Positions 1 to 7,814 of a stretch of DNA of 32,501 nucleotides are shown piece after piece. The stretch is from an uncultured Actinomycetes bacterium (GTDB lineage Bacteria > Actinomycetota > Actinomycetes > Nanopelagicales > Nanopelagicaceae): NCBI GenBank assembly GCA_903873185.1, contig CAIQNN010000006.1, positions 1 to 32,501 on the forward strand, given 5' to 3'. A model generated the notes under the pieces. That model worked only from the letters and a program-made list of their open reading frames with translations. It did no database searches and was not told where the DNA came from. The position numbers and the translations under genes are program-made. Position 1 is the stretch's first letter. Every line of letters starts with the position of its first letter.

Positions 1-37
1 GCGTTCGTCCTGAGCCAGGATCAAACTCTCCATAGAA
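1..37 (-). rRNA. rrs: 16S ribosomal RNA, 5' end only (partial)
   Basis: Read on the minus strand, bases 30 to 1 give GAGAGTTTGATCCTGGCTCA followed by GGACGAACGC, the universal start of bacterial 16S rRNA (the 27F primer site). The GGACGAACGC version is typical of actinobacteria. Only the first few dozen bases are in the window; the gene continues past the left edge. The exact mature 5' end cannot be fixed from sequence alone and is put near base 37 by comparison with other 16S genes. Confidence 0.95.
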
Positions 38-140
38 AAGTTGTGATCTGGCAAAAAACAAAACTAGCGTTTATAGCTATTTCGTTTTACCAATTGTTTA
101 TGTTTTGTACTCATTCGAAAATGAAAATACAAAGGAATTT

Positions 141-157
141 GAACCTCTATGAGGTTC
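141..157 (-). other. Small hairpin in rrn leader
   Basis: GAACCTC, a 3-base loop and GAGGTTC form a perfect 7-bp stem within the transcribed leader, about 105 bases before the 16S start. No U-run follows, so it is not an intrinsic terminator. A role in leader folding or processing is inferred from position only. Confidence 0.5.
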
Positions 158-163
158 GATTGG

Positions 164-195
164 CATTGATTTTTGCACGTTGTTGAGTTCTCAAG
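164..195 (-). promoter_or_regulatory. Conserved actinobacterial rrn leader segment (boxA/processing region)
   Basis: The minus strand reads CTTGAGAACTCAACAACGTG and continues with CAAAAATCAATGCCA. This closely resembles the TTGAGAACTCAACA...GTGCCAAAAATCAACGCCA stretch I recall from rrn leaders of Streptomyces and relatives, where this region is linked to antitermination (boxA-like) and RNA processing. The resemblance is from memory, not from an alignment. Its position, between the predicted promoter and 16S, is as expected. Confidence 0.6.
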
Positions 196-360
196 GTACG
201 GATGCGCACTGGTCCCGAAGTTTCCTCCGTTTTCAGGGCAGACTGACAAACTTAGTGGAGTGCACGCAGAAGGTCAATTCCGCGAGGTAACACTGGATTT
301 GAAGTCATTCGCGGCTCGGCCTTTACGGTAAAGCACAGTCCGTGTCGCACGCGAGGTAGA

Positions 361-390
361 AAGATAACCCAATGTTCACTTGAGGGTCAA
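361..390 (-). promoter_or_regulatory. Predicted rRNA operon promoter
   Basis: On the minus strand there is TTGACC at 390-385 (five of six matches to the -35 consensus), a 17-base spacer and TTATCT at 367-362 (or TATCTT at 366-361 with an 18-base spacer) as the -10. Transcription would start near base 354, giving a leader of roughly 315 bases before 16S. Upstream, 402-419 is an A/T-tract inverted repeat (CAAAAA, six-base loop, TTTTTG) that could act as an UP element. The -35 lies only 37 bases from the tyrS stop codon. Confidence 0.6.
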
Positions 391-427
391 ATCCGCACGC
401 TCAAAAATGGCACTTTTTGGGAGTTGG

Positions 428-1705
428 CTAGATCACTAGCTCTACTGCCGCCAAATCCCGCTTTCCTTTGCGAAGCACGATAAAGCGACCAAATAGGAAA
501 TCCTCCTTAGCTGGAGTGAAATCATCCCCGGCAATCTTGACATTGTTCAGATATCCCCCGCCCTCATTCACGATCCGGCGAGCAGCGGATTTGGAATCAA
601 CCACTCCCGTAGCCACCAGCAGGTCAATCCACGTCGGGATCGGGGAACCGGCGGCGATAGTTGTTCGCGGTAGTTGCGATAGCGCAGAGGCCAAGGTGGC
701 TTCATCAAGCTCGCTTAGCTCTGCTTGCCCGAAGAGCGCCTTCGCCGCGAGTTCAACTTTGGTTGCTTGATCAGCACCATGAACCAAAGCGGTTACTTCG
801 CGAGCGAGTTCTCGATGCGCTTCGCGAGCACCAGGATTTGTTTTAACAGTTTCGCTCAACCGATCAATCTCTTCATGAGATTTGAAAGAAAATACTTTCA
901 AATATTTTTCGACATCGCGATCATCTGTGTTTAGCCAGAATTGATAGAAGGCGTATGGCGTAGTCATTTCAGGATCCAACCAGACCGTTCCGGTTGCAGT
1001 CTTTCCAAATTTACTGCCATCGGATTTAGTCATCAATGGAATAGTTAATGCATGCGCAGTTCCAGAATCAGATTTACGAATTAAATCTAAGCCCGCAATA
1101 ATATTTCCCCATTGGTCGCTACCGCCTAGTTGCAAAATACAATTGTGGCGACGATAAAGTTCAAGAAAATCAAAACCTTGAAGTACTTGGTAAGAAAATT
1201 CAGTATATGAAATGCCACCACTTTCGAGTCTGGTAGAAACCGAATCCTTTGCCAACATCTGATTAACGCTGAAATGCTTGCCGATATCGCGCAGGAATTC
1301 GAGAGCAGAAAGCGATGAAGTCCAATCCAAATTGTTCGCCATCATCGCGGGATTTACCTCGGAGTGGAAGTCCAAAAACTTTTCCAGTTGGGTTCTAATG
1401 CGCAATACCCACTCGCCGACAAGCTCTGTGGCGTTAAGAGTTCGCTCTTCGTTTCGTCCGCTGGGATCGCCAACTAGCCCGGTGGCGCCGCCAACGAGCG
1501 GAATTGGCCGATGACCGGCGAGTTGAAAACGGCGCATTACGAGCAATACGACCAAATTGCCAAGGTGCAAACTGGGGGCGGTCGGATCAAATCCCAGATA
1601 AAAACTGATTGGCCCAGCATTTAAGTCGGTCAATAGGGCATCGCGGTCGGTGGTTTGAGAGATCAATCCACGCCACTCTAAATCGGAGATCAGTGCTGTT
1701 GTCAT
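428..1705 (-). CDS. tyrS: Tyrosyl-tRNA synthetase
   Basis: This 425-residue class I aminoacyl-tRNA synthetase charges tRNA-Tyr in the cytoplasm. The HIGH-type motif is HLGN at residues 47-50, the KMSKS-equivalent is KFGKT at 232-236 (the usual bacterial TyrRS form), and the tyrosine-site segment LQLGGSDQWGN lies at about 191-201. A C-terminal S4-like RNA-binding domain covers about 355-425. Length is normal for the bacterial TyrS family. The ATG overlaps the argH stop by four bases (ATGA), so it is probably co-transcribed with the arginine genes. No T-box or other tRNA-sensing leader is visible. No clear terminator separates it from the rRNA promoter that follows. Confidence 0.98.
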   Translation of the reverse strand: MTTALISDLEWRGLISQTTDRDALLTDLNAGPISFYLGFDPTAPSLHLGNLVVLLVMRRFQLAGHRPIPLVGGATGLVGDPSGRNEERTLNATELVGEWVLRIRTQLEKFLDFHSEVNPAMMANNLDWTSSLSALEFLRDIGKHFSVNQMLAKDSVSTRLESGGISYTEFSYQVLQGFDFLELYRRHNCILQLGGSDQWGNIIAGLDLIRKSDSGTAHALTIPLMTKSDGSKFGKTATGTVWLDPEMTTPYAFYQFWLNTDDRDVEKYLKVFSFKSHEEIDRLSETVKTNPGAREAHRELAREVTALVHGADQATKVELAAKALFGQAELSELDEATLASALSQLPRTTIAAGSPIPTWIDLLVATGVVDSKSAARRIVNEGGGYLNNVKIAGDDFTPAKEDFLFGRFIVLRKGKRDLAAVELVI

Positions 1706-3129
1706 AGGTTCATCATGCCCGAAAAGCGTTCTCTCTCGCTTTCAATCCAACGCTGGGCCTGAGAGTTCTCTTGGCCAAGTTCTGCCAATTGATTTATGAG
1801 GCTTTCGGTCGCAGTTCCCATGATGGAATTTCGCGAGGCGATTGCGCCTTCAGCAGTTAAATGCTGGCGAACTTCGCCCGGAAGTTTGGAATTTATCTGG
1901 GCAAATTCCGCATCCGAGAGCTCATTCAGCTCAATTCCCTTGCTGTCACATAGCTTTACGCAAGCACCTGCGGCCTCGTGCGCCTGTGAAAACGGTACTC
2001 CAGCCCTGGCAAGGTAATCGGCAATCTCTGTCGCCAGAGAGTGGCCAGCCAGCGCACCAGAAACCATCCGATCGCTTCGAAACTTTGTAGTTGCAATCAT
2101 TCCAATTACTGCTGGCAACAAAATTAGCAAAGTTTCAACGGAATCGAAGATTGGTTCTTTATCTTCTTGAAGATCCCGGTTATAGGCGAAAGGCAAGCCT
2201 TTTAGTACCACCAAAAGTCCAGTTAGATTTCCGATCAATCGACCTGATTTACCACGGGCGAGTTCTGCAATATCCGGGTTCTTCTTCTGCGGCATGATTG
2301 AGGAGCCAGTTGAGTAAGCGTCATCGAGAATCGCCCAGTTGAACTCAGTTGTACTCCACAATGTGAACTCCTCGCCAATTCGCGAGAGGTGAATTCCAAT
2401 CATGGCGAAGATAAAGAGCGCTTCCGCGGCAAAGTCACGATCACTTACGGCATCGATGCTATTGCCATGCGCGGCGATAAAACCTAGCGCCTCTGCAGTT
2501 AACTCGGGCTCTGGCGCAAGTGATGAGCCAGAAAGGGCACCAGCGCCCAACGGCGAAATTGAATTTCGTTCGAGCCAATCGCCGATTCGGTCGATATCGC
2601 GAAGTAGTGCATGCGAATGTTTGGCCAGTTCATGACCGAAATTAATAGGTTGAGCGTGCTGTAAATGTGTGAAACCGGGAGCGACACTCCCCTGGTGAAG
2701 ATCGGCTTGAACATTAATAGCAGCCACAAGCGCGCTCAATCCGCTGGCGACTTCCAGAAGATGATCAATTAGATAAAGTTTAAAATCGGTTACTACCAAG
2801 TCGTTTCTAGATCGACCAGCGCGGATGAAACCACCTATCTCGCCGATCTTGGAAATTAAGCCGCGCTCAATGGCGCTATGAACATCTTCATCGGAGTCAT
2901 TGAAGCTAAAAGCGCCAGCATCAATCTCCTGTCCAAGCGCTACCAAGCCGGCTCTAATCTTTTCACCGCTCTCGGCAGGTATTACTCCCCCAGCTACTAA
3001 TCCAGCAAGGTGAGCGATATTCACCCTGATGTCGTAAGGGGCCAGGCGCCAATCAAAATCAACGCTCCGCGATAACGCAGCCACTGATTCAGCTGGTCCC
3101 TGATTAAATCTTCCGCCCCATAAGGCCAT
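1702..3129 (-). CDS. argH: Argininosuccinate lyase
   Basis: This enzyme splits argininosuccinate into arginine and fumarate, the last step of arginine biosynthesis. The 475-residue protein carries the fumarase/aspartase superfamily signature GSSIMPQKKNPD in its middle third, with the flexible catalytic-serine loop, plus the conserved GGFIRAGRSRNDLVVTD and TFTHLQHAQP-like (GFTHLQHAQP) segments. Length is normal. It follows argR after 25 bases and overlaps tyrS by four. Its usual partner argG (argininosuccinate synthase), often directly upstream in actinobacteria, is not between argR and argH here and must lie elsewhere if the pathway is complete. Confidence 0.98.
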   Translation of the reverse strand: MALWGGRFNQGPAESVAALSRSVDFDWRLAPYDIRVNIAHLAGLVAGGVIPAESGEKIRAGLVALGQEIDAGAFSFNDSDEDVHSAIERGLISKIGEIGGFIRAGRSRNDLVVTDFKLYLIDHLLEVASGLSALVAAINVQADLHQGSVAPGFTHLQHAQPINFGHELAKHSHALLRDIDRIGDWLERNSISPLGAGALSGSSLAPEPELTAEALGFIAAHGNSIDAVSDRDFAAEALFIFAMIGIHLSRIGEEFTLWSTTEFNWAILDDAYSTGSSIMPQKKNPDIAELARGKSGRLIGNLTGLLVVLKGLPFAYNRDLQEDKEPIFDSVETLLILLPAVIGMIATTKFRSDRMVSGALAGHSLATEIADYLARAGVPFSQAHEAAGACVKLCDSKGIELNELSDAEFAQINSKLPGEVRQHLTAEGAIASRNSIMGTATESLINQLAELGQENSQAQRWIESERERFSGMMNL

Positions 3130-3154
3130 TGCGCTTCCTATCTAAGTTCACTAA

Positions 3155-3619
3155 TTACGAGAATTCTCGCAATTCCGCTGCTAATCCTGCCCCACCTGTT
3201 GCAGTTCGAGCGATCACCAACACCGTGTCATCACCTGCAATTGTGCCGATTACAGATTTGAGGCGACCAGAACTGGCCGCTTGGTCCAATGCGCTAGCAA
3301 GGAGCTGCGCACCCCCGGGTGGAGTTCGAACTACTACGAGATTTGCGCTGGGAGCAACGCTAAGAATCAAATCTGATACGCGCCGAACATTCTGAGCCCC
3401 CGAAACCGGAAGTGCATATTTCATCTCGGAGCCACCATTTTTGCTTCGAACCGCTCCTAGCTCTTCTAAATCCCTACTGGCGGTCGCTTGCGTTATTTCA
3501 ACGCCCTTACTTCGCAACAATTCAATTAATTGGGATTGTGAACTAACTTCGCCGGCGGCGATAAGTTGGGCGATTAACGCTTTGCGGGCTGTGGCAGTTA
3601 ACGTCGATTTCTTAACCAT
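3155..3619 (-). CDS. argR: Arginine repressor
   Basis: ArgR is an arginine-dependent, usually hexameric repressor of arginine biosynthesis. The ATG at 3619 gives a 154-residue protein, the family's normal size. The N-terminal winged helix-turn-helix covers about residues 1-70 (including [13 protein letters not shown]), and the C-terminal oligomerisation/arginine-binding domain carries the conserved [12 protein letters not shown] segment. A longer frame opens at 3673, but those extra codons lie inside argD and lack family similarity. The chosen ATG overlaps the argD stop by eight bases (ATGGTTAA), implying translational coupling. It likely acts on the paired ARG-box-like sites before argC (7781-7814), making the operon autoregulated. 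Confidence 0.95.
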   Translation of the reverse strand: MVKKSTLTATARKALIAQLIAAGEVSSQSQLIELLRSKGVEITQATASRDLEELGAVRSKNGGSEMKYALPVSGAQNVRRVSDLILSVAPSANLVVVRTPPGGAQLLASALDQAASSGRLKSVIGTIAGDDTVLVIARTATGGAGLAAELREFS

Positions 3620-4796
3620 CGGAGCCTGCTTGCAGAGTCGCCAAACTAGATTTGAATATTTCGGCGAACTCATCTATTTGCGCACTGGTAACGACCAGGG
3701 CAGGTGCAATTCGAATTACATTTTGAGTGGCCGCATTCACCAGAAGCCCAGCTTCCAATAAATTGATTTGCAATTCTTTGGCAATATTTGCAGTCAGGAC
3801 TATTCCTAGGAGCAAACCGCGGCCACGTACCTCGGCGACTCCAGGGAGCAAAGAAATATTGCGTTTGATCTCGCTACCAAAATTGCTGGCTCGTGCAATC
3901 AAATCTTCCTGCTCGATTACTTCAATAACGGCATTGGCAGCTGATAGGACAACGGGATTTCCCCCGAAGGTACTGCCGTGATCGCCGGGTGCAAAATTAA
4001 CATTGGCGCTCCCTAACGTAATCATGGCCCCCAGCGGCAACCCACCGCCCAGACCTTTCGCTAAGGTAATAACGTCAGGACGAATTCCTTCGTGTTCGAA
4101 GCCAAACCACTCGCCAGTTCTTCCCATTCCGGTTTGTACAGCATCGATTGCAAAGAGAACATCGTATTTATTGCATAATTCGCGAACCGCTTTTAGATAG
4201 CCAAGCGGCGGAACAACAACACCGGCTTCACCCAAAATTGGCTCCAGAATTACCATCGCAGTTTTCTTAGAGATCGCCTTCTTCATTGCAGCGATATCTC
4301 CGAAGGGCACGTGAGTGATTTCCTTAAGAAGCGGCTTGAATCGCTTTCGCTTTTCAGGTTGGCCGGTCAATGAGAGCGCGCCCATCGTGCGACCATGGAA
4401 AGCCCCAGCGCAGGCAATGATCTCTTTCTTGCCAGTCAATCTCGCAAGTTTCAGCGCCGCCTCGTTCGCTTCGGCGCCAGAATTGCAGAAGAAAGTACGG
4501 GCCAGATCATCGCCAGTGAGAACTTTCATTTTTTCCGCTAGTGAGACAACCTGAGGATGGTTGTAGAAATTACTGACATGGCCCAAGGTTGCAATCTGCT
4601 TTGACACGGCCTGCACGATTGCCGGGTGGGCATGTCCAAGAATGTTTGTCGCAATTCCACCAAGGAAATCTAGGTACCTCTTTCCTTCCACATCCCAAAC
4701 CTCTAAACCATTGCCGTGAACTAATGCGATCGTCGGTTCCCCGTAATTAGCTTGTACCGAGCCACGCCATCGCTCTTTCATTATTTGGTTATTCAT
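3612..4796 (-). CDS. argD: Acetylornithine aminotransferase
   Basis: This PLP-dependent class III aminotransferase converts N-acetylglutamate semialdehyde to N-acetylornithine. The 394-residue protein shows [16 protein letters not shown] at about 104-119, FHGRT, and the PLP lysine K247 in [10 protein letters not shown]. The PLP-ring aspartate D218 sits in [12 protein letters not shown]. Many family members have DEVQTG here, so the glutamate is replaced by alanine, which probably does not abolish activity. The ATG overlaps the argB stop by four bases (ATGA). Downstream, argR overlaps by eight bases. In mycobacteria argF lies between argD and argR, but it is absent here. Confidence 0.96.
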   Translation of the reverse strand: MNNQIMKERWRGSVQANYGEPTIALVHGNGLEVWDVEGKRYLDFLGGIATNILGHAHPAIVQAVSKQIATLGHVSNFYNHPQVVSLAEKMKVLTGDDLARTFFCNSGAEANEAALKLARLTGKKEIIACAGAFHGRTMGALSLTGQPEKRKRFKPLLKEITHVPFGDIAAMKKAISKKTAMVILEPILGEAGVVVPPLGYLKAVRELCNKYDVLFAIDAVQTGMGRTGEWFGFEHEGIRPDVITLAKGLGGGLPLGAMITLGSANVNFAPGDHGSTFGGNPVVLSAANAVIEVIEQEDLIARASNFGSEIKRNISLLPGVAEVRGRGLLLGIVLTANIAKELQINLLEAGLLVNAATQNVIRIAPALVVTSAQIDEFAEIFKSSLATLQAGSDG

Positions 4797-5581
4797 GGCG
4801 TAACCACCGTTCCACCAACTCCATCTAGCGCCTTAGTAAGAACTTCGACACTTCGGCCATCAATAATCCGAACTTTCTTCGCGCCTGATTCCAGGGCGGA
4901 GATCGCAGCCGTGACTTTCGGAATCATTCCGGCGACGAATGAATCACTTATAGAACGAAGTTCGAAAACCGTGATCTCAGAAATTAAGGAATTGGCATCT
5001 GGGATATTACGGTAAATTCCAGGGACATCGGTCATAAAGATTATCTCTTCAACCTTGAGCGCTCCGGCAATGGCTCCTGCAGCAATATCGGCATTTAGGT
5101 TATAGCCAACGCCATTTTCATCGGCGGCGATTGGCGAGATGATTGGAAAGTAACCGCCGGCAATAAGTTCAAATAAAATAGTTGGATCCACGGCTGCTGC
5201 CTCGCCGACCAAGCCAATATCCACGACTTCCCCGGCCACTAAAAGTTTCAATGCTTTGGCACGGATGAGATTTGCATCCGAAGCCGAAAGACCAATTGCT
5301 TTGACGCCTTCGCCAATAAACTGATTAACGAGGGTTCTAAGAACCGAACCTGACAACACCTTTTGGACTACTTCAAAGACTTCCACCGTCGTCTTTCTAT
5401 AACCCGAAATCATCTCACTTTGGATATTGTTCAAATCTAACTCCGCTTGGATTTGCGGACCACCACCATGTACAAGAACTAAATCGCCGTGCGTTTTAAA
5501 GTAGTTGGCCAAAATTGCGATGATCGGATCATGGGAACCTGGCTTAGGAATGGCATGACCACCATACTTAACTAGAATCAT
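4793..5581 (-). CDS. argB: Acetylglutamate kinase, short form
   Basis: This amino acid kinase phosphorylates N-acetylglutamate, the second step of arginine synthesis. Visible motifs are VKYGGHA at the N-terminus (residues 4-10), VLVHGGGPQI at about 36-45, NLNADIAAG, and GMIPKVTAAISALESG near the C-terminus. The protein has only 262 residues. It starts almost directly on the first beta strand, so it lacks the N-terminal helix of about 25-40 residues found in hexameric, arginine-inhibited kinases such as those of other actinobacteria. It may therefore be a dimer less sensitive to arginine, as in E. coli; that is inference. It overlaps argJ upstream and argD downstream by four bases each (ATGA). 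Confidence 0.96.
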   Translation of the reverse strand: MILVKYGGHAIPKPGSHDPIIAILANYFKTHGDLVLVHGGGPQIQAELDLNNIQSEMISGYRKTTVEVFEVVQKVLSGSVLRTLVNQFIGEGVKAIGLSASDANLIRAKALKLLVAGEVVDIGLVGEAAAVDPTILFELIAGGYFPIISPIAADENGVGYNLNADIAAGAIAGALKVEEIIFMTDVPGIYRNIPDANSLISEITVFELRSISDSFVAGMIPKVTAAISALESGAKKVRIIDGRSVEVLTKALDGVGGTVVTP

Positions 5582-6732
5582 GAGGCGTAAGCCGAATTCT
5601 CGTGCACGTACATCGCCGTTAAATCATTAGTCCAAATTGTTGCCTCGAAGATACCATCATGCAGATCAATAATGATCTCTATCTCTTTCGACGAAAGATC
5701 AACAGTGCTTCGATCATCACCTGGAGCACTTCCACGACAGACCCAGACGCCATTCAGAGCGACATCGATCTTGTAAGGATCAAAATCGGCCGGCGCAGTA
5801 CCAACAGCTGCGAGGACTCGGCCCCAGTTTGGATCTTCGCCGTGCAGCGCGCATTTGAGCAAATTGTTACGAGCGCATGCCCGGCCAACCGCCACAGCAT
5901 CAGTTTCCGATGCCGCGTTCTTCACGATGATGGAAACGGTTTTGCTGTGTCCCTCGGCATCACCTATTAGCTGCTGCGAAAGATTGGTGCAACATTCCAT
6001 CAGCAGGTTATGAAGTTGCGCTTCAGTCAGCTCTACTCCCGAAGCTCCTGACGCCATAAAGAGAACGGTGTCATTAGTGGAGGTGCAACCATCGGAGTCG
6101 ATGCGGTTATAAGTTCTGCAAACCACATCTGCGAAGACTCTTTGTGCTACAGAGTCTTCAACAATGGCATCCACAAGGACTACCGAGAGCATGGTCGCCA
6201 GGGAAGGAGCGAGCATGCCAGCACCCTTTGCCATCGCAAAAATATTTACACCCGCCAGTTCGCTTATAAAAGTTTTTGGGTGCGAATCTGTCGTCATAAT
6301 CGCTTCAGCTGCGGCGAGGCCAGAATTTGCGGAAAGCGCCGCAGCCGCTGTGGCGACACCTTCCAGTAATGCAGTCATAGGAAGGCGAACTCCGATAAGA
6401 CCTGTAGAACAGACAACTACATCGCTAGCGTTCAAATCCAACTGCTCTGCAACAACTTCCGCGGTCTTATGCGTGTCTAGAAAACCATCAGAACCAGTGC
6501 AGGCGTTTGCCCCACCACTATTTAGAATTACGGCGGAGACGACACCATCGGCAACGACGGCTCTGCTCCAAGTTACTGGCGCTGCTTCAACTTTGTTCGT
6601 GGTGAAAACTGCTGTGCCGAATAGTTGCGGACCGTCATTTACTATCAGCGCCAAATCTTTGGCTCCAGAACTTTTAATACCGGCGGCAACTCCAGCAGCA
6701 CGAAATCCTTTAGGAAGATGCAATTTGCTCAT
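5578..6732 (-). CDS. argJ: Glutamate N-acetyltransferase / ornithine acetyltransferase
   Basis: ArgJ transfers the acetyl group from N-acetylornithine to glutamate, recycling it in the cyclic arginine pathway; some versions also use acetyl-CoA. The 384-residue precursor is expected to cleave itself into alpha and beta chains before the nucleophile threonine, here T180 in KGAGMLAPSLATML. The conserved DGCTSTNDTV segment and the C-terminal HGEDPNWGRVLAA segment are present. The ATG overlaps the argC stop by four bases, and the gene overlaps argB by four. Having argJ in the operon fits the absence of any argE-type deacetylase in this window. Confidence 0.97.
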   Translation of the reverse strand: MSKLHLPKGFRAAGVAAGIKSSGAKDLALIVNDGPQLFGTAVFTTNKVEAAPVTWSRAVVADGVVSAVILNSGGANACTGSDGFLDTHKTAEVVAEQLDLNASDVVVCSTGLIGVRLPMTALLEGVATAAAALSANSGLAAAEAIMTTDSHPKTFISELAGVNIFAMAKGAGMLAPSLATMLSVVLVDAIVEDSVAQRVFADVVCRTYNRIDSDGCTSTNDTVLFMASGASGVELTEAQLHNLLMECCTNLSQQLIGDAEGHSKTVSIIVKNAASETDAVAVGRACARNNLLKCALHGEDPNWGRVLAAVGTAPADFDPYKIDVALNGVWVCRGSAPGDDRSTVDLSSKEIEIIIDLHDGIFEATIWTNDLTAMYVHENSAYAS

Positions 6733-7760
6733 GGCGTGCCCGAAATCGAAAGGCCAAGGTTTTCGGGCAAACCGGAAATTAGGTTTGCATTTTGAATAGC
6801 TTGTCCCGCTGCGCCCTTACCCAAGTTATCTATCGCGCTGGAAATCACCAGCCTCTGAGTGTGATGATCAACGGCGACCTGAATTTGAATTGAATTGCTT
6901 CCCAAAACTGAGGAAGTTTTCGGAAGTTGTCCTTCGGGAAGAAGAATCGCAAATTGTTCGTTCTCGAAATATTTGCCATAAAGTTCGCGAACTTCCTGGT
7001 CGACATCTGGATTAGCCAAGAATTGCGGATTTAAACGCGCAGTTATCGTGGCCAATATTCCTCTTGGCATCGGTGCCAAGATTGGGGTAAATGATATTTT
7101 CGCGCCGCTGCCACCAGCTTTTACTAGCGTCTCTTCAATCTCTGGAGTGTGCTGGTGTACGCCGCCAAATTTGTACGATGAGAGCGAGTTCATCACTTCA
7201 CTGCCCAAAAGGTTTGTCTTCGCACTTCTACCGGCACCCGTAGTTCCTGAAGCTGCAACTACGACAATATCTGTTGGGTCGATTACGCCAACGGCTGGGG
7301 CGGTAGCCAGCGCAATTGCAGTTGCATAACAACCTGGGTTTGCGATGCGATTTGCGGCAGCAATTTGAGATCGGAGTCCAGCAATTTCTGGGAGCCCGTA
7401 CGTCCAAGTTCCAGCGTGAGCCCCACCATAATATTTGGTCCAAGAGGCCGCCGATGAAAGGCGGAAATCGGCTCCCAAATCAATGATCTTAAGATCGGCA
7501 CGCAACTGCGATATGTATTTACTCGACTCCCCATGAGGCAGCGCCATAAAAAGTAAATCACAGGCGCTCATTTTGGCTACTGAGGTCTCTTCAAAAGTCC
7601 TCCCAGCGAGGGTCGGCAATTGGGGATGAAGGCTTGTTATTAACTCCCCCGCATTTGATCCAGCAGCTATGTAACTCAGCTGGAAATCGGGATGGTTGCC
7701 CAACAATCTGAGTAATTCGCCACCGGTGTACCCGCTAGCGCCAATGATGCCTATTTTCAT
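6729..7760 (-). CDS. argC: N-acetyl-gamma-glutamyl-phosphate reductase
   Basis: ArgC reduces N-acetylglutamyl phosphate to the semialdehyde with NADPH. The 343-residue protein opens with the nucleotide-binding motif GIIGASGYTGGELLRLL, and the catalytic cysteine is C144 in IANPGCYATA. The segment HQHTPEIEE is also typical of the family. This is the first gene of the arginine operon. Its ATG lies 54 bases after the pheT stop, and that spacer holds two palindromic ARG-box-like sites, so this operon probably has its own arginine-controlled promoter in addition to any read-through from pheT. Confidence 0.97.
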   Translation of the reverse strand: MKIGIIGASGYTGGELLRLLGNHPDFQLSYIAAGSNAGELITSLHPQLPTLAGRTFEETSVAKMSACDLLFMALPHGESSKYISQLRADLKIIDLGADFRLSSAASWTKYYGGAHAGTWTYGLPEIAGLRSQIAAANRIANPGCYATAIALATAPAVGVIDPTDIVVVAASGTTGAGRSAKTNLLGSEVMNSLSSYKFGGVHQHTPEIEETLVKAGGSGAKISFTPILAPMPRGILATITARLNPQFLANPDVDQEVRELYGKYFENEQFAILLPEGQLPKTSSVLGSNSIQIQVAVDHHTQRLVISSAIDNLGKGAAGQAIQNANLISGLPENLGLSISGTP

Positions 7761-7780
7761 TCCGCTAGCCTACGCGAAAA

Positions 7781-7814
7781 AGAATATTTATACAAAAATA
7801 TGTATATAAATACA
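7781..7814 (-). promoter_or_regulatory. Paired ARG-box-like operator before argC
   Basis: The 54-base spacer between pheT and argC is strikingly A/T-rich. On the minus strand it has a perfect palindromic pair of half-sites TGTAT-TTAT-ATACA at 7814-7801 and a second, imperfect copy, TGTATAAATATTCT, at 7794-7781. Their centres are 20 bp apart. Tandem 18-bp operators about one helical turn apart edge to edge are characteristic of ArgR sites. A TATAAA at 7792-7787 could be a -10 element, so bound ArgR would cover the promoter. argR lies in the same operon, implying feedback on its own transcription. ArgR binding is inferred. Confidence 0.7.

Larger units (their letters stand above)
38..427 (-). 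other. rRNA operon leader and promoter region (no gene)
   Basis: This 390-base stretch between tyrS and the 16S gene has no credible coding sequence. On the minus strand it holds, in order, an A/T-tract inverted repeat (402-419), a sigma70-like promoter (361-390), about 150 bases of leader, a conserved actinobacterial leader segment (about 164-195), a small hairpin (141-157) and an A/T-rich run into the 16S start. It is best read as the promoter and transcribed leader of the rrn operon. A 61-codon open frame here (64-249) is not supported as a gene. Confidence 0.8.

Noticed and set aside
64-249. 61-codon open frame on the minus strand between 16S and tyrS
   Set aside because: It lies entirely in the rRNA leader, spans the conserved GAGAACTCAA segment, and has no family similarity I recognise. 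Such frames are a known source of spurious annotations beside rRNA genes.
402-419. Intrinsic terminator after tyrS
   Set aside because: CAAAAA/TTTTTG pairs only over six mostly A-T base pairs with no GC stem. It is too weak to call a terminator and is noted instead as a possible UP element.
3620-3673. N-terminal extension of argR into argD
   Set aside because: ATG 3619 gives the normal ArgR length; the 18 extra residues are out-of-frame argD codons.
6164-6799. 211-codon open frame on the plus strand opposite argJ
   Set aside because: It is antisense to a clearly real, fully conserved gene. Its composition (many A, S, P, T) is what one expects from the complementary frame of a GC-balanced gene, with no domain or ribosome-binding site.
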